This document shows positions 15,506-24,248 of a stretch of DNA of 64,000 bases, in pieces. The notes beneath the pieces are model-generated. The model worked only from the letters and a program-made list of their open reading frames with translations, was not told the DNA's origin and did no database searches. A program made the translations under genes and the position numbers. Each line of letters starts with the position of its first letter. Position 1 is the first letter of the stretch. Origin of the DNA: Lachnospiraceae bacterium (GTDB lineage Bacteria > Bacillota > Clostridia > Lachnospirales > Lachnospiraceae); contig VSNM01000014.1 of assembly GCA_009774245.1 (NCBI GenBank), positions 27,416 to 91,415 of the forward strand, in the 5' to 3' direction.

Positions 15506-16504
15506 CTACCACACCAGCACGCTGGCTCCATAGGTCAGACCGGCGCCAAAACCTGACAGCACCAGTCTGTCACCCTCCCTGAGCCTGCCGCCCCGGTTCC
15601 ACTCATCGAGCAGTACCGGTATCGTGGCGGAGGACATATTGCCAATCTTGTGGATGTTCATCGGAAATCGTGCGATGTCCACCCTGAGCCTCTTTGCGAC
15701 TGACTCTATGATACGCACGTTGGCCTGATGCAGCATAAACCAGTCCACATCCTCCACCGTCATCCCCGCCTTGTCCAGCGCCTGCTGAATGCAGGCCGGA
15801 ACCTGCTTTGTGGCAAACTTGTAGACCTCCTGTCCGTCCATGTGAATATATGGACTTTCCTCCGTCTGCGTCCCGGACATAAACGCATTGTTTACCGCGC
15901 GCTCCGCGCAGGAGAGCACCATACCTTTCGCGCCTTCGGAGCCCTGCAGCATACACTCCATTCCGGCCTTGCGCCCGTTGCTGCGAATGATGTCCTCCGC
16001 GGACGCCTCCATGAACGCCGCACCGGCGCCATCGCCAAACAGAATGCACGTTCCCCTGTCATTCCAGTCCACAAGCTTTGACAGTACTTCACTCCCCACG
16101 ATCAGCGCGTTTTTGTATATTCCTGTCTGCAGATACGCATTGGCTGTGTTCAGCGCAAACAAAAAGCCGGAACACGCTGCGTTTAAGTCAAACGCCACTG
16201 CGTCTGACGCGCCGAGCGCGTCCTGCACCTGACACGCACAGCACGGCAGCAAAAGCTCCGGCGAACAGGTGGCAACTATGATCAGATCTACCTCATTTGC
16301 CGCCTTCCCTGCCATCTCCAGCGCATTTTTACACGCCATGGCCGCCAGTGTCGACACGGTATCACCGTCGGAAATTCTGCGCTCGGCAATCCCTGTCCTC
16401 TTTTGAATCCACTCGTCGGAGGTTTCCACAAGCTTCTCCAGATCGAAATTCGTCACTCTTTTTTCCGGCAATGCGCTTCCGGTGCCGGTTATCCTTATTG
16501 TCAT
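15506..16504 (-). CDS. fabH: 3-oxoacyl-ACP synthase III (FabH)
   Basis: A 332-residue protein of normal FabH length. The catalytic triad is visible: cysteine in DLNAACSGFLFAL near residue 112, histidine in FMLHQANVRIIES near 258 and asparagine in HKIGNMSSATIPV near 288. It condenses acetyl-CoA or a branched primer with malonyl-ACP to start chain elongation. The start shares one base with the stop of the upstream FabK/NMO-like gene, indicating translational coupling. Confidence 0.95.
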   Translation of the reverse strand: MTIRITGTGSALPEKRVTNFDLEKLVETSDEWIQKRTGIAERRISDGDTVSTLAAMACKNALEMAGKAANEVDLIIVATCSPELLLPCCACQVQDALGASDAVAFDLNAACSGFLFALNTANAYLQTGIYKNALIVGSEVLSKLVDWNDRGTCILFGDGAGAAFMEASAEDIIRSNGRKAGMECMLQGSEGAKGMVLSCAERAVNNAFMSGTQTEESPYIHMDGQEVYKFATKQVPACIQQALDKAGMTVEDVDWFMLHQANVRIIESVAKRLRVDIARFPMNIHKIGNMSSATIPVLLDEWNRGGRLREGDRLVLSGFGAGLTYGASVLVW

Positions 16505-17535
16505 TATGAAAATTCCTCCATTATATCGGCTACGGTCTCTATCCTGTCCGCCCGGTAAGCATTGCTTCCGCAGAAGATCAGCCCTTCGTCGAGATTTCCC
16601 TCCACGGCATTGATAAGCGCCTCCGTGATACAGTAGGGCGCGGTATCGGGTTTACATGTGGTGATGCACTGTCTGCAGCCCCGCATAAAGCGCTCCCCTG
16701 CGTTTACCTTGTCGAGAAACGCGTTGTGTATCGCGCGCCCCGGCATTCCCACCGGACTTTTGACGATGACGATATCCTCCTTCTTCGCGTCGATGTACGC
16801 CTGTTTGTAGGCGTCCGAGGCGTCGCACTCCCTGGTTGTCACAAAGCGTGTTGCCATCTGTACTCCCTTTGCCCCCATCGCCAGATAGTGCTCCATGTCA
16901 CTCCGCTCATAGACACCGCCGGCCACTACAACCTGCGCTTCCAGCTCATCGGCGAGCTCTATGATGGACCTGACTTCATCGTCATAATTTTTTTCCCGCG
17001 TCACGGTGTACGCGTCAATATCCTCGTGTGAGAATCCCAGATGTCCTCCCGCCAGCGGTCCCTCGACCACGACGAGATCCGGCTTTCTGTCATACTTCTT
17101 TTTCCAGTGCCTTGCTATGACGTGCAACGCCTTTCTGCTGGACACGATCGGGGCAATTTTTACATCCCCGGCAAGCTCTGGAAGCGTCATGGGCAGGCCC
17201 GCGCCGGAGATGATCAGATCTGCGCCCGCAGCCACGGCCGCCTTCACATAGTCCTCATAGCGCCTCGTCACGACCATGATGTTGACACCGACAATACCCC
17301 CGTCTGCCTTCGCGCGTGCCTTTCTGATCTCCTCGCCGACCGCTCTTAAATTGCATTCAATTGGATTCCTGCCAAAATCAGGATCGCGCCAGCCAATCTG
17401 GGCTGTCGAAATTACACCCACGCCGCCGGCCGCGGCGACTGCCCCCGCAAGGCCGGAGAGACTCACGCCCACGCCCATTCCGCCCTGTACCACAGGGACG
17501 CGCGCACAGAGATCGCCTATTCTTAATTCACTCAT
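16504..17535 (-). CDS. FabK/nitronate-monooxygenase-like flavoprotein, second copy
   Basis: A 343-residue FMN TIM-barrel protein: VPVVQGGMGVGVSLSGLAGA, VVEGPLAGGHLGFSHED and QVVVAGGVYERSDMEHYLAM. It is related to but clearly distinct from the FabK earlier in the operon (22822-23748). It has an extra Cys-rich C-terminal segment (CRQCITTCKPDTAPYC, about residues 287-302), reminiscent of a small metal or Fe-S site. It could be an alternative enoyl-ACP reductase or a nitronate monooxygenase that detoxifies propionate-3-nitronate. It lies between accDA and fabH and overlaps fabH by one base. Confidence 0.8.
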   Translation of the reverse strand: MSELRIGDLCARVPVVQGGMGVGVSLSGLAGAVAAAGGVGVISTAQIGWRDPDFGRNPIECNLRAVGEEIRKARAKADGGIVGVNIMVVTRRYEDYVKAAVAAGADLIISGAGLPMTLPELAGDVKIAPIVSSRKALHVIARHWKKKYDRKPDLVVVEGPLAGGHLGFSHEDIDAYTVTREKNYDDEVRSIIELADELEAQVVVAGGVYERSDMEHYLAMGAKGVQMATRFVTTRECDASDAYKQAYIDAKKEDIVIVKSPVGMPGRAIHNAFLDKVNAGERFMRGCRQCITTCKPDTAPYCITEALINAVEGNLDEGLIFCGSNAYRADRIETVADIMEEFS

Positions 17536-17552
17536 GTCATATCATCCTCTAA

Positions 17553-19343
17553 TCAGAACTCCCTGAAACGATCATACCGCTCCTGAGCGATCTGCTCGCC
17601 GGTCTTGCCATCATATTTTTCCAGAAATTCTTTGATGTGCTCCTTCATATAGCCGCCAATCGCCTCCGCCGTCTTCTTGTCGGCGCCGCCAAACTCCGGG
17701 ATAATGCGCTCGATCACACCCAGCCGCTTCAAGTCCTGCGCTGTGATGTTCATGACCTCGCTCGCCTCCTGTGCCCGGTTCGAATCCTTCCATAATATAG
17801 AAGCAAAGCCCTCCGGTGAGAGTATGGAGTATGTCGCGTTCTCCATCATCCACACCTCGTTTCCGACCGCTGTCGCAAGCGCGCCGCCGCTGCCGCCCTC
17901 TCCGATGAGGATACAAAGTACAGGAACTTTCAGCCCTGACATCTCGAGCAGGTTGCGCGCGATGGCCTCGCCCTGTCCGCGCTCCTCCGCCTCGAGTCCG
18001 CAGAACGCGCCGGACGTGTTGACAAAGCTGATGATCGGACGGTTGAATTTCTCCGCCTGCTTCATCAGCCGCAGCGCCTTCCGGTACCCCTCCGGGAGCG
18101 GCATACCGAAGTTCCTCTCCTGACATTCCTTAAAATCCTTGCCCTTCAGATCAGCGATCACGGTCACCGGCTGTCCCTCGATGAATCCGATACCGCCGAT
18201 GAGCGCCTTGTCATCCGCAAAGCCTCTGTCGCCGTGCGCCTCGACAAAAATGTCAAAAATGTGGTCCATGTAATCTGTCGCCGACGGGCGCTCCACCTGT
18301 CGGACAGCCTTGACCTTCTCCCACGCGCTGCGCGGCTTTGACTTCCATGACTGCTCCTTGAGCTCCTCGGTGAGCTCAAAATGAAAATCCGCATTGGGAC
18401 CAAAATCCGCATAAGTCTTTTTGCCTGTCCCCCTGTGGGACCGAATCAGAAAATGAATCGTCTTTTTGAGATTTTCGCGGAGCACGATGCCGTCCACAAA
18501 ACCATGCTCCACCAGAAACTCAGACGTCTGAAATCCCTCCGGCAGTTCCTGTCCGATCGTCTGCTTGATGACTCTCGGTCCCGCAAACCCGATCAGAGCC
18601 CCCGGCTCCGCCATGATCACATCGCCGAGCATCGCAAAGCTCGCCGTCACGCCGCCAGTCGTCGGATCTGTCAGAATCGAGCAGTACAGCAGACCTGCAT
18701 CGCCATGCTTTTTGATCGCCGCCGAAGTCTTTGCCATCTGCATCAGGGAGACGATACCCTCCTGCATTCTCGCCCCGCCGGAGCAGCAGAACAGAAAGAC
18801 CGGAAGCCTCAACTCTGTCGCGCGCTCGATCGCCTTTGTGATCTTCTCACCCACGACGTGTCCCATGCTCGCCATCATAAAGCGGGAATCGCACACGCCC
18901 AGGACGATATCATCGCCAAACACCTTGCAGCGCCCGACAGTCACCGCTTCATTCAATCCGGTCTTTTCCCGCGCTGCCGCGAGCTTATCCTCATATCCCT
19001 CATAGTTGAGCGGATTGCTGACCTCCATATCATCAAACCACGGTTCAAAACTCTTCGCGTCAGCAACCATGCGGATGCGGTTGTTGGTCTTCACCCTGAA
19101 ATAACCGCCGCACTCGTAACACACGTACTTTTTCCTGACAACACGCGCGCGCTCCACCATCTTACCGCACTTGGGGCACTTGATCAGACCGCTGTCTTCC
19201 TTTTTTTCAGCTTTTTCAGATTTTGCTTCCTCCGCGGCCTCCTGCGTATCCTCTGATTTATTTCTCAGCTTTTCCTCGAGCTTATTGTACAAATTCATAG
19301 GAAATCTTCTTCCGGTCCTGATATGTTGTTCTTTGTCCATCAT
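17553..19343 (-). CDS. accDA: Fused acetyl-CoA carboxylase carboxyltransferase, beta-alpha (AccD-AccA)
   Basis: A 596-residue protein. After a charged N-terminal region, a four-cysteine zinc finger (CPKCGKMV, then CYECGGYF, ~56-80) opens the AccD half, with CCSGGARMQEGIVSLMQMAK and DPTTGGVTASFAMLGDVIMA. From about residue 330 the AccA half follows (AWEKVKAVRQVERPSATDYM, FVNTSGAFCGLEAEERGQGE, GEGGSGGALATAVGNEVWMM). Together they transfer carboxyl from carboxybiotin to acetyl-CoA, giving malonyl-CoA. In most bacteria these are separate subunits. The biotin carrier and biotin carboxylase genes are not in this operon. RBS: GAGGAGGTTGG. Confidence 0.94.
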   Translation of the reverse strand: MMDKEQHIRTGRRFPMNLYNKLEEKLRNKSEDTQEAAEEAKSEKAEKKEDSGLIKCPKCGKMVERARVVRKKYVCYECGGYFRVKTNNRIRMVADAKSFEPWFDDMEVSNPLNYEGYEDKLAAAREKTGLNEAVTVGRCKVFGDDIVLGVCDSRFMMASMGHVVGEKITKAIERATELRLPVFLFCCSGGARMQEGIVSLMQMAKTSAAIKKHGDAGLLYCSILTDPTTGGVTASFAMLGDVIMAEPGALIGFAGPRVIKQTIGQELPEGFQTSEFLVEHGFVDGIVLRENLKKTIHFLIRSHRGTGKKTYADFGPNADFHFELTEELKEQSWKSKPRSAWEKVKAVRQVERPSATDYMDHIFDIFVEAHGDRGFADDKALIGGIGFIEGQPVTVIADLKGKDFKECQERNFGMPLPEGYRKALRLMKQAEKFNRPIISFVNTSGAFCGLEAEERGQGEAIARNLLEMSGLKVPVLCILIGEGGSGGALATAVGNEVWMMENATYSILSPEGFASILWKDSNRAQEASEVMNITAQDLKRLGVIERIIPEFGGADKKTAEAIGGYMKEHIKEFLEKYDGKTGEQIAQERYDRFREF

Positions 19344-19361
19344 CCAACCTCCTCACGTTCT

Positions 19362-19793
19362 CTATTCTCCGATCGCAAACATTAACTCCGCCCTGCAGGC
19401 AGTCTTGCCATTGACTGTGGCGACAGCCTCCCCGACGCCGATCGGTCCCTTGACCTTTGTAATCTTTGTCTCGAGCATCAGCACGTCGCCCGGAAGCACC
19501 TTCTGCTTAAACCGCGCCTTGTTAATCCCCGCAAAGTACGCTGTCTTGCCTTTCCACTCCGGAAGTCCGAGCAGCGCGACCGCCCCGACCTGTGCCAGCG
19601 CCTCCACGATCAGTACGCCCGGCATGACCGGATTTCCCGGAAAATGCCCTGCAAAGTACGGCTCATTATAGCTCACGCATTTCTTCCCAAGCGCACGGAC
19701 GCCCTCCTCGAGCTCCTCTATGGTATCGATCAGCATGAACGGATGTCTGTGCGGAATAATATCCATAATTTCCTTCGCTGTGTAAACTGACAT
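19362..19793 (-). CDS. fabZ: 3-hydroxyacyl-ACP dehydratase (FabZ)
   Basis: A 143-residue protein with the hot-dog fold signatures IPHRHPFMLID (catalytic histidine) and GHFPGNPVMPGVLIVEALAQ (catalytic glutamate). It dehydrates beta-hydroxyacyl-ACP to trans-2-enoyl-ACP. I start at the ATG at 19793, six bases after AGGTG; a GTG three codons earlier is possible. It follows fabF closely and precedes accDA by 18 bases. Confidence 0.95.
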   Translation of the reverse strand: MSVYTAKEIMDIIPHRHPFMLIDTIEELEEGVRALGKKCVSYNEPYFAGHFPGNPVMPGVLIVEALAQVGAVALLGLPEWKGKTAYFAGINKARFKQKVLPGDVLMLETKITKVKGPIGVGEAVATVNGKTACRAELMFAIGE

Positions 19794-19829
19794 ATGTGTC
19801 ACCTTTTTCCTTCTATAAATATATCAATA

Positions 19830-21065
19830 TCACTCTGCGTATTTCTTCACTAAGATGCTCGCGTTGTGTCCGCCAAAGCCCAGTGAATTGCTGAGTGCAT
19901 ACGTAAAGTCTCCGCTGCTGCTCTCTTTGCAATAATCCAGATCCATCTCCTCCTCCGTCTCCGCAAGCCCGACTGTCCGATGAATGTATCCCTCCTGCAG
20001 CTCCTTCACACAGGCAACAAACTCAACCGCTCCAGCCGCTCCCAGGAGATGTCCTACCATGGACTTGGTGGAGTTGATCCTGATATCCTTAGCGTGCGCG
20101 CCAAACGCAAGTTTGATCGCCCTTGTCTCAAACAGATCATTGTGGTGCGTCGCCGTTCCGTGAGCGTTGATGTATATGATATCCTCTGGCGCTGCGCCCG
20201 CATCCTTCACGGCATTCAGCATCGCTGTCGCCGCACCCTCGCCGTCCTCTGCCGGCGATGTGATATGGTACGCGTCCGACGAGCAGCCATATCCCACTAC
20301 CTCCGCATAAATCTTAGCGCCGCGCGCCTTAGCATGCTCAAGCTCCTCGAGCACGACAATCCCTGCGCCCTCGCCCATGACAAAACCGCTTCTGTCCTTG
20401 TCAAACGGAATCGAGCAGCGCGTTGGGTCCTCACAGGTTGAGAGGGCTGTCAGGGAGGAAAATCCTGCGATGCCGATCGGGGTGATGGAGCTCTCTGTTC
20501 CCCCCGCCACCATGATATCCGCATCGCCGTACTGAATCGTCCGAAATGCCTCCCCGATGGAGTTCGTGCCCGTAGCGCACGCTGTTACCACGTTGATGCT
20601 TTTGCCTTTGAGGTTGTAAGCGATGCTCACATTGCCTGCCGCCATGTTGGATATCATCAACGGAACCAGCAGAGGCGCCACTCTGGAAGGTCCCTTTTCC
20701 TCCAGCCTGGTATGCTCTCTCTCCATCGCCTGGAGACTTCCGATGCCGCTCCCCACTGCGCAGCCTGCCCTGTATGGATTCTCCTTTGTCATGTCAAGCC
20801 CTGCGTCCTCGATCGCTTCCTTCGCCGCCGCGACCGCGAACTGGCAGAAAGGCTCCATCCTACGCGCAGCTTTTTTGTCCATGTAGTCGGCGGCATTGAA
20901 GTCCTTGACCTCCGCTGCCAGCTTGCACTTATAATCTGTTGTATCAAAATAGGAAATCGGTCCGAAACCGATTTTTCCCTCCTTTACACTATTCCAGAAA
21001 GACGCAACATCATTGCCGATCGGGGTGACCGCCCCCATTCCTGTTACCACTACTCTTCTCTTCAT
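19830..21065 (-). CDS. fabF: 3-oxoacyl-ACP synthase II (FabF)
   Basis: A 411-residue protein of standard length. The Cys-His-His triad is visible: cysteine in NVVTACATGTNSIGEAF near 163, histidine in INAHGTATHHND near 300, histidine in KSMVGHLLGAAGAVE near 337. The C-terminal SNSLGFGGHNASILVKKY is typical. It elongates acyl-ACP with malonyl-ACP. In related Clostridia accB and accC lie next to fabF and fabZ; here only 27-36 bases separate fabF from fabZ. Confidence 0.96.
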   Translation of the reverse strand: MKRRVVVTGMGAVTPIGNDVASFWNSVKEGKIGFGPISYFDTTDYKCKLAAEVKDFNAADYMDKKAARRMEPFCQFAVAAAKEAIEDAGLDMTKENPYRAGCAVGSGIGSLQAMEREHTRLEEKGPSRVAPLLVPLMISNMAAGNVSIAYNLKGKSINVVTACATGTNSIGEAFRTIQYGDADIMVAGGTESSITPIGIAGFSSLTALSTCEDPTRCSIPFDKDRSGFVMGEGAGIVVLEELEHAKARGAKIYAEVVGYGCSSDAYHITSPAEDGEGAATAMLNAVKDAGAAPEDIIYINAHGTATHHNDLFETRAIKLAFGAHAKDIRINSTKSMVGHLLGAAGAVEFVACVKELQEGYIHRTVGLAETEEEMDLDYCKESSSGDFTYALSNSLGFGGHNASILVKKYAE

Positions 21066-21087
21066 TTTCTTTTACCCTTCTGTTATC

Positions 21088-21828
21088 TTATATACACATG
21101 CCGCCATCCACGCAGATCACCTGTCCGGTGATATAGTCGGACTGTTCGCCTGCCAGAAACAGGACAAGATCTGCAATATTCTTTGTACTGCCCATCTTTC
21201 CCATAGGAATCATGTTATTTAATGTTTTCTTTGCCTCCTCGGTCATATTTCTGGTCATATCAGTATCAATAAAACCCGGTGCGACCGCGTTGACATTGAT
21301 CCCCCTGCTCGCCACTTCCCGCGCCACGCTCTTGGTCAGGCCGATCAGCCCTGCCTTTGACGCCGAGTAATTGGCCTGCCCTGCATTGCCAAGGACACCG
21401 CTCACGGAGGAAATGTTGATGATCTTCCCACTCCTCTGCTTGATCAGGCTGCGCGAGAGATGTCTGATCATGTTAAAGGCGCCTTTTAAGTTCGTGTCAA
21501 GCACCGCATCGTAATCTTCCTCTGTCATGCGCATAATCAGGTTGTCCCTGGTGACGCCCGCATTGTTCACAAGAATATCCACTTTCTTGTACTTCGCAAG
21601 CACCTCCTTGACAAACGCCTCGCTGGCCGCAAAATCAGAGACATTGCACTGCATCGCCTCCGCGCTGCCGCCGCTGCGCTCTATCTCCGCGACAACCTCC
21701 TCCGCGCTCTCTCTGGAACCATTGTAGTTCACGATGACTGTCGCGCCGTTTCCGGCCAGCGTAAGTGCGATCTCCCTGCCAATGCCCCTGCCTGCCCCTG
21801 TCACAAGGGCAACTTTTCCTGTTAACAT
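21088..21828 (-). CDS. fabG: 3-oxoacyl-ACP reductase (FabG)
   Basis: A 246-residue short-chain dehydrogenase. NAD(P)-binding motif VTGAGRGIGREIALTLA, the NNAGVTRDNLIMRM segment, catalytic serine in NISSVSGVLGNAGQ and YSASKAGLIGLTKS (YxxxK). It reduces 3-oxoacyl-ACP with NADPH. Its start overlaps the fabD stop by 7 bases, and GGAGGAGTTGGG serves as RBS. Confidence 0.96.
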   Translation of the reverse strand: MLTGKVALVTGAGRGIGREIALTLAGNGATVIVNYNGSRESAEEVVAEIERSGGSAEAMQCNVSDFAASEAFVKEVLAKYKKVDILVNNAGVTRDNLIMRMTEEDYDAVLDTNLKGAFNMIRHLSRSLIKQRSGKIINISSVSGVLGNAGQANYSASKAGLIGLTKSVAREVASRGINVNAVAPGFIDTDMTRNMTEEAKKTLNNMIPMGKMGSTKNIADLVLFLAGEQSDYITGQVICVDGGMCI

Positions 21829-22745
21829 CCCAACTCCTCCAATGCTTTGTCCAAATCTGCCAGTTTATCTATATTCAAGCATTTTACGTCCTTGTTGATC
21901 TTTTTCATAAATCCGCTCAACGTTTTTCCCGGTCCGATTTCTATGAATGTGTCAACGCCGTCCGCAATCATCTTCTCGATCGTCTGCTGCCAGCACACGG
22001 AGTTTGACACCTGATTTTTCAGGAGTGTCTTGATGGGAGCAGCCTCCGTCACGTCGAGCGCGTCCACATTGCTGATGTACGGAATGGAAGGATTTCTAAG
22101 CTGAATGCCGTACAGCTCCTTCTCAAGCTTTTCCCCCGCACCCTGCAGCAGCTCCGAGTGAAACGGTCCGCTGACCTTCAGCGGCACACAGCGCTTCGCG
22201 CCGGCTTCGGAGAGCGCCTGCGCGGCCTCTGTCACCGCCTTCTCCTCGCCTGTGATGACTGTCTGTCCCGGACAGTTGTAATTGGCGATCGTCACAATCC
22301 CCTCTGTCTGACGGCAGACCTCCTCGATCTTGTCATTGTCAAGGCCGAGCACCGCTGTCATGGCGCCACCCTCGGGATACGCCTCCTGCATAAAGATACC
22401 GCGCTTTCTGATGATATAGAACAGGTCCTTTAAGTCCATGACATCCGCCGCTGCCAGCGCGCCGTACTCGCCCAGGCTAAGCCCCGCTGTGACATCCGCG
22501 CTGATGCCCTTTGACTCGAGCACCTTTAAGATCGCCACCTCTGTCGCGAGCATCGCGATCTGCGTGTACTCTGTGATATTAAGTTTGTCATTCTCCGTAA
22601 AGCAGAGCTCCTCCATATCCAGTCCCGACACCTCGCCGGCCAGCTGGTAGACTTTCCTTGCCTCCTCATATGTATCATAAAAATCCTTTCCCATGCCCAC
22701 ATACTGTGAACCCTGTCCTGGGAAAATAAATGCTGTTTTGCTCAT
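21822..22745 (-). CDS. fabD: Malonyl-CoA:ACP transacylase (FabD)
   Basis: A 307-residue protein. FIFPGQGSQYVGMGKDF at the start, the active-site serine in GLSLGEYGAL near residue 93 and the histidine in SGPFHSELL near 197. It transfers malonyl from CoA to ACP. It lies between fabK and fabG and overlaps fabG by 7 bases. Confidence 0.96.
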   Translation of the reverse strand: MSKTAFIFPGQGSQYVGMGKDFYDTYEEARKVYQLAGEVSGLDMEELCFTENDKLNITEYTQIAMLATEVAILKVLESKGISADVTAGLSLGEYGALAAADVMDLKDLFYIIRKRGIFMQEAYPEGGAMTAVLGLDNDKIEEVCRQTEGIVTIANYNCPGQTVITGEEKAVTEAAQALSEAGAKRCVPLKVSGPFHSELLQGAGEKLEKELYGIQLRNPSIPYISNVDALDVTEAAPIKTLLKNQVSNSVCWQQTIEKMIADGVDTFIEIGPGKTLSGFMKKINKDVKCLNIDKLADLDKALEELGC

Positions 22746-22821
22746 TTTCTGCCTCTCTTAGTGATGCAGTCGGCAGTATCCTGCTGCCGCATCCTGAATC
22801 TCTGAATCTAGTTATATCATA

Positions 22822-23748
22822 TCATATCCTGCCCAGGAGCTTCATACCCTGCTCCATGATCTCCGCAATAATTTCCCTGCACGGCTGCTCTCTCTTCACA
22901 AGCCCTGCGATCTGACCAGCCATGACGGTGCCGTTCACCACGTCGCCCTCCATCACCGCTTTTCTGAGGGAACCGAGTGTCAGCTTCTCGAGCTCCATGA
23001 AATCCGCGCCCTCTTTTTCCAGTCTGAGGTACTCCTTGGTCATTTTATTCCGGATGCTTCTGACCGGATGTCCCGTCGTCATACCTGTCACTGTCGAATC
23101 GATGTCTTTTGCCTTGATGAGCATTGCCTTGTAGTTCTCATGTACGATGGACTCTGTTGCCGCCACAAAGCGTGTGCCAAGCTGCACGGCCTCCGCGCCG
23201 AGCATAAATGCCGCCGCAAACCCTCTGCCGTCCGCGATTCCGCCTGCCGCGATCACAGGAATGTCCACTGCGTCCACAACCTGCGGCACCAGCGCCATCG
23301 TCGTGAGAGAGCCGATATGTCCGCCGCTCTCCATTCCCTCGGCCACAACTGCGTCCGCACCGCCGCGCTGCATCATCTTTGCCATCGCTGCGCTCGCCAC
23401 CACCGGAATGACCTTTACGCCTGCTTCCTTCCACATCTGCATGTACTTGGAAGGGTTCCCTGCCCCGGTCGTGACTACTTTAACGCCCTCGTCGACTATA
23501 ACCTGCGCGATCGCGTCCGCCTCCGGATTCATCAGCATGACGTTGACACCGAAGGGCTTGTCTGTCGCTTCCTTTACCTTTTGAATCTGTTCCCTGACAA
23601 ACGCTGCCGGTGCACCGCCTGCACCAATGATCCCCAATCCGCCGGCCTCTGACACGGCTGCTGCCAGATGATGCTCAGCAACCCATGCCATGCCGCCCTG
23701 TATGATCGGATACTCAATTCCTAAGATTTCTGTAATTCTTGTCTTCAT
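22822..23748 (-). CDS. fabK: Enoyl-ACP reductase II (FabK)
   Basis: A 308-residue FMN-dependent TIM-barrel protein: MKTRITEILGIEYPIIQGGM, LGIIGAGGAPAAFVREQI, EGMESGGHIGSLTTMALVPQ and PVIAAGGIADGRGFAAAFML. Its position between acpP and fabD is the normal fabK slot in Clostridia and streptococci. It reduces trans-2-enoyl-ACP with NAD(P)H in place of FabI; FabK is insensitive to triclosan. A related paralogue lies at 16504-17535. Confidence 0.93.
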   Translation of the reverse strand: MKTRITEILGIEYPIIQGGMAWVAEHHLAAAVSEAGGLGIIGAGGAPAAFVREQIQKVKEATDKPFGVNVMLMNPEADAIAQVIVDEGVKVVTTGAGNPSKYMQMWKEAGVKVIPVVASAAMAKMMQRGGADAVVAEGMESGGHIGSLTTMALVPQVVDAVDIPVIAAGGIADGRGFAAAFMLGAEAVQLGTRFVAATESIVHENYKAMLIKAKDIDSTVTGMTTGHPVRSIRNKMTKEYLRLEKEGADFMELEKLTLGSLRKAVMEGDVVNGTVMAGQIAGLVKREQPCREIIAEIMEQGMKLLGRI

Positions 23749-23775
23749 ACAAGCTCCTGTCCTAATCCGATTTTC

Positions 23776-24009
23776 TTATGCCTCAACGCCCTTATCCTGC
23801 AGGTACTTGATGATGGAGCCAACTGTTGTGATCTGCTCTAAGTCCTCAGGCGGAATCTCCACGCCATACTCCTCCTGGAATGCGTCTACAAGCTCAAACA
23901 GGTCAAGCGAGTCCGCGTCCAGATCTTCCTTGAAACGTGTCTCCTCTGTGATCTCCACGCCCTCGATGTTTAACTGCTCCTCAATGATTTCTTTTACTCT
24001 TTCTAACAT
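23776..24009 (-). CDS. acpP: Acyl carrier protein
   Basis: A 77-residue acidic protein. The phosphopantetheine serine lies in the helix-II motif DLDADSLDLFELVDAF; FQEEYGVEIPPEDLEQITTV follows as in other ACPs. First gene of the fab operon. The leader in front contains a promoter and three palindromic operators. Confidence 0.96.
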   Translation of the reverse strand: MLERVKEIIEEQLNIEGVEITEETRFKEDLDADSLDLFELVDAFQEEYGVEIPPEDLEQITTVGSIIKYLQDKGVEA

Positions 24010-24082
24010 GTCTCTCTGCTTCCTTTCTTTTCATTCATTATTGTTTTCGTTCTTTCCTTGCGATTTCAATACTTTAATTTGC

Positions 24083-24127
24083 TTTGATTGTCAAATGGTT
24101 TGATTATCAAATATTTTGATTATCAAA
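24083..24127 (-). promoter_or_regulatory. Three tandem FabT-like operators
   Basis: Three 13-bp palindromes of the form TTTGATTRTCAAA lie at 24083-24095, 24099-24111 and 24115-24127, exactly 16 bases apart. Two are perfect; the third has one change (TTTGATTGTCAAA). They start about 9 bases downstream of the predicted transcription start. The form matches the FabT-type operator of streptococci, so the MarR-family protein encoded at the end of the operon is the probable ligand. Confidence 0.82.
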
Positions 24128-24142
24128 GTATTTACTTGCTAC

Positions 24143-24171
24143 AGAATATACCCTGGCTGTCCTGTTGTCAA
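24143..24171 (-). promoter_or_regulatory. Predicted fab operon promoter
   Basis: On the minus strand TTGACA is followed after 17 bases by TATTCT. The predicted start near 24136 is directly before the three operators, so a bound repressor would block initiation or early elongation. Confidence 0.65.
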
Positions 24172-24248
24172 CTACTTTTTCCAATTATTCACAAATTTAT
24201 TTTTTTGTTTATATTTTATTGCTTTTTTATGTTCTACTTATTTATGCC

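Noticed and set aside
18381..19256. Plus-strand frame of 291 codons inside accDA
   Set aside because: Antisense shadow with no domain; the minus frame is a clear AccD/AccA.
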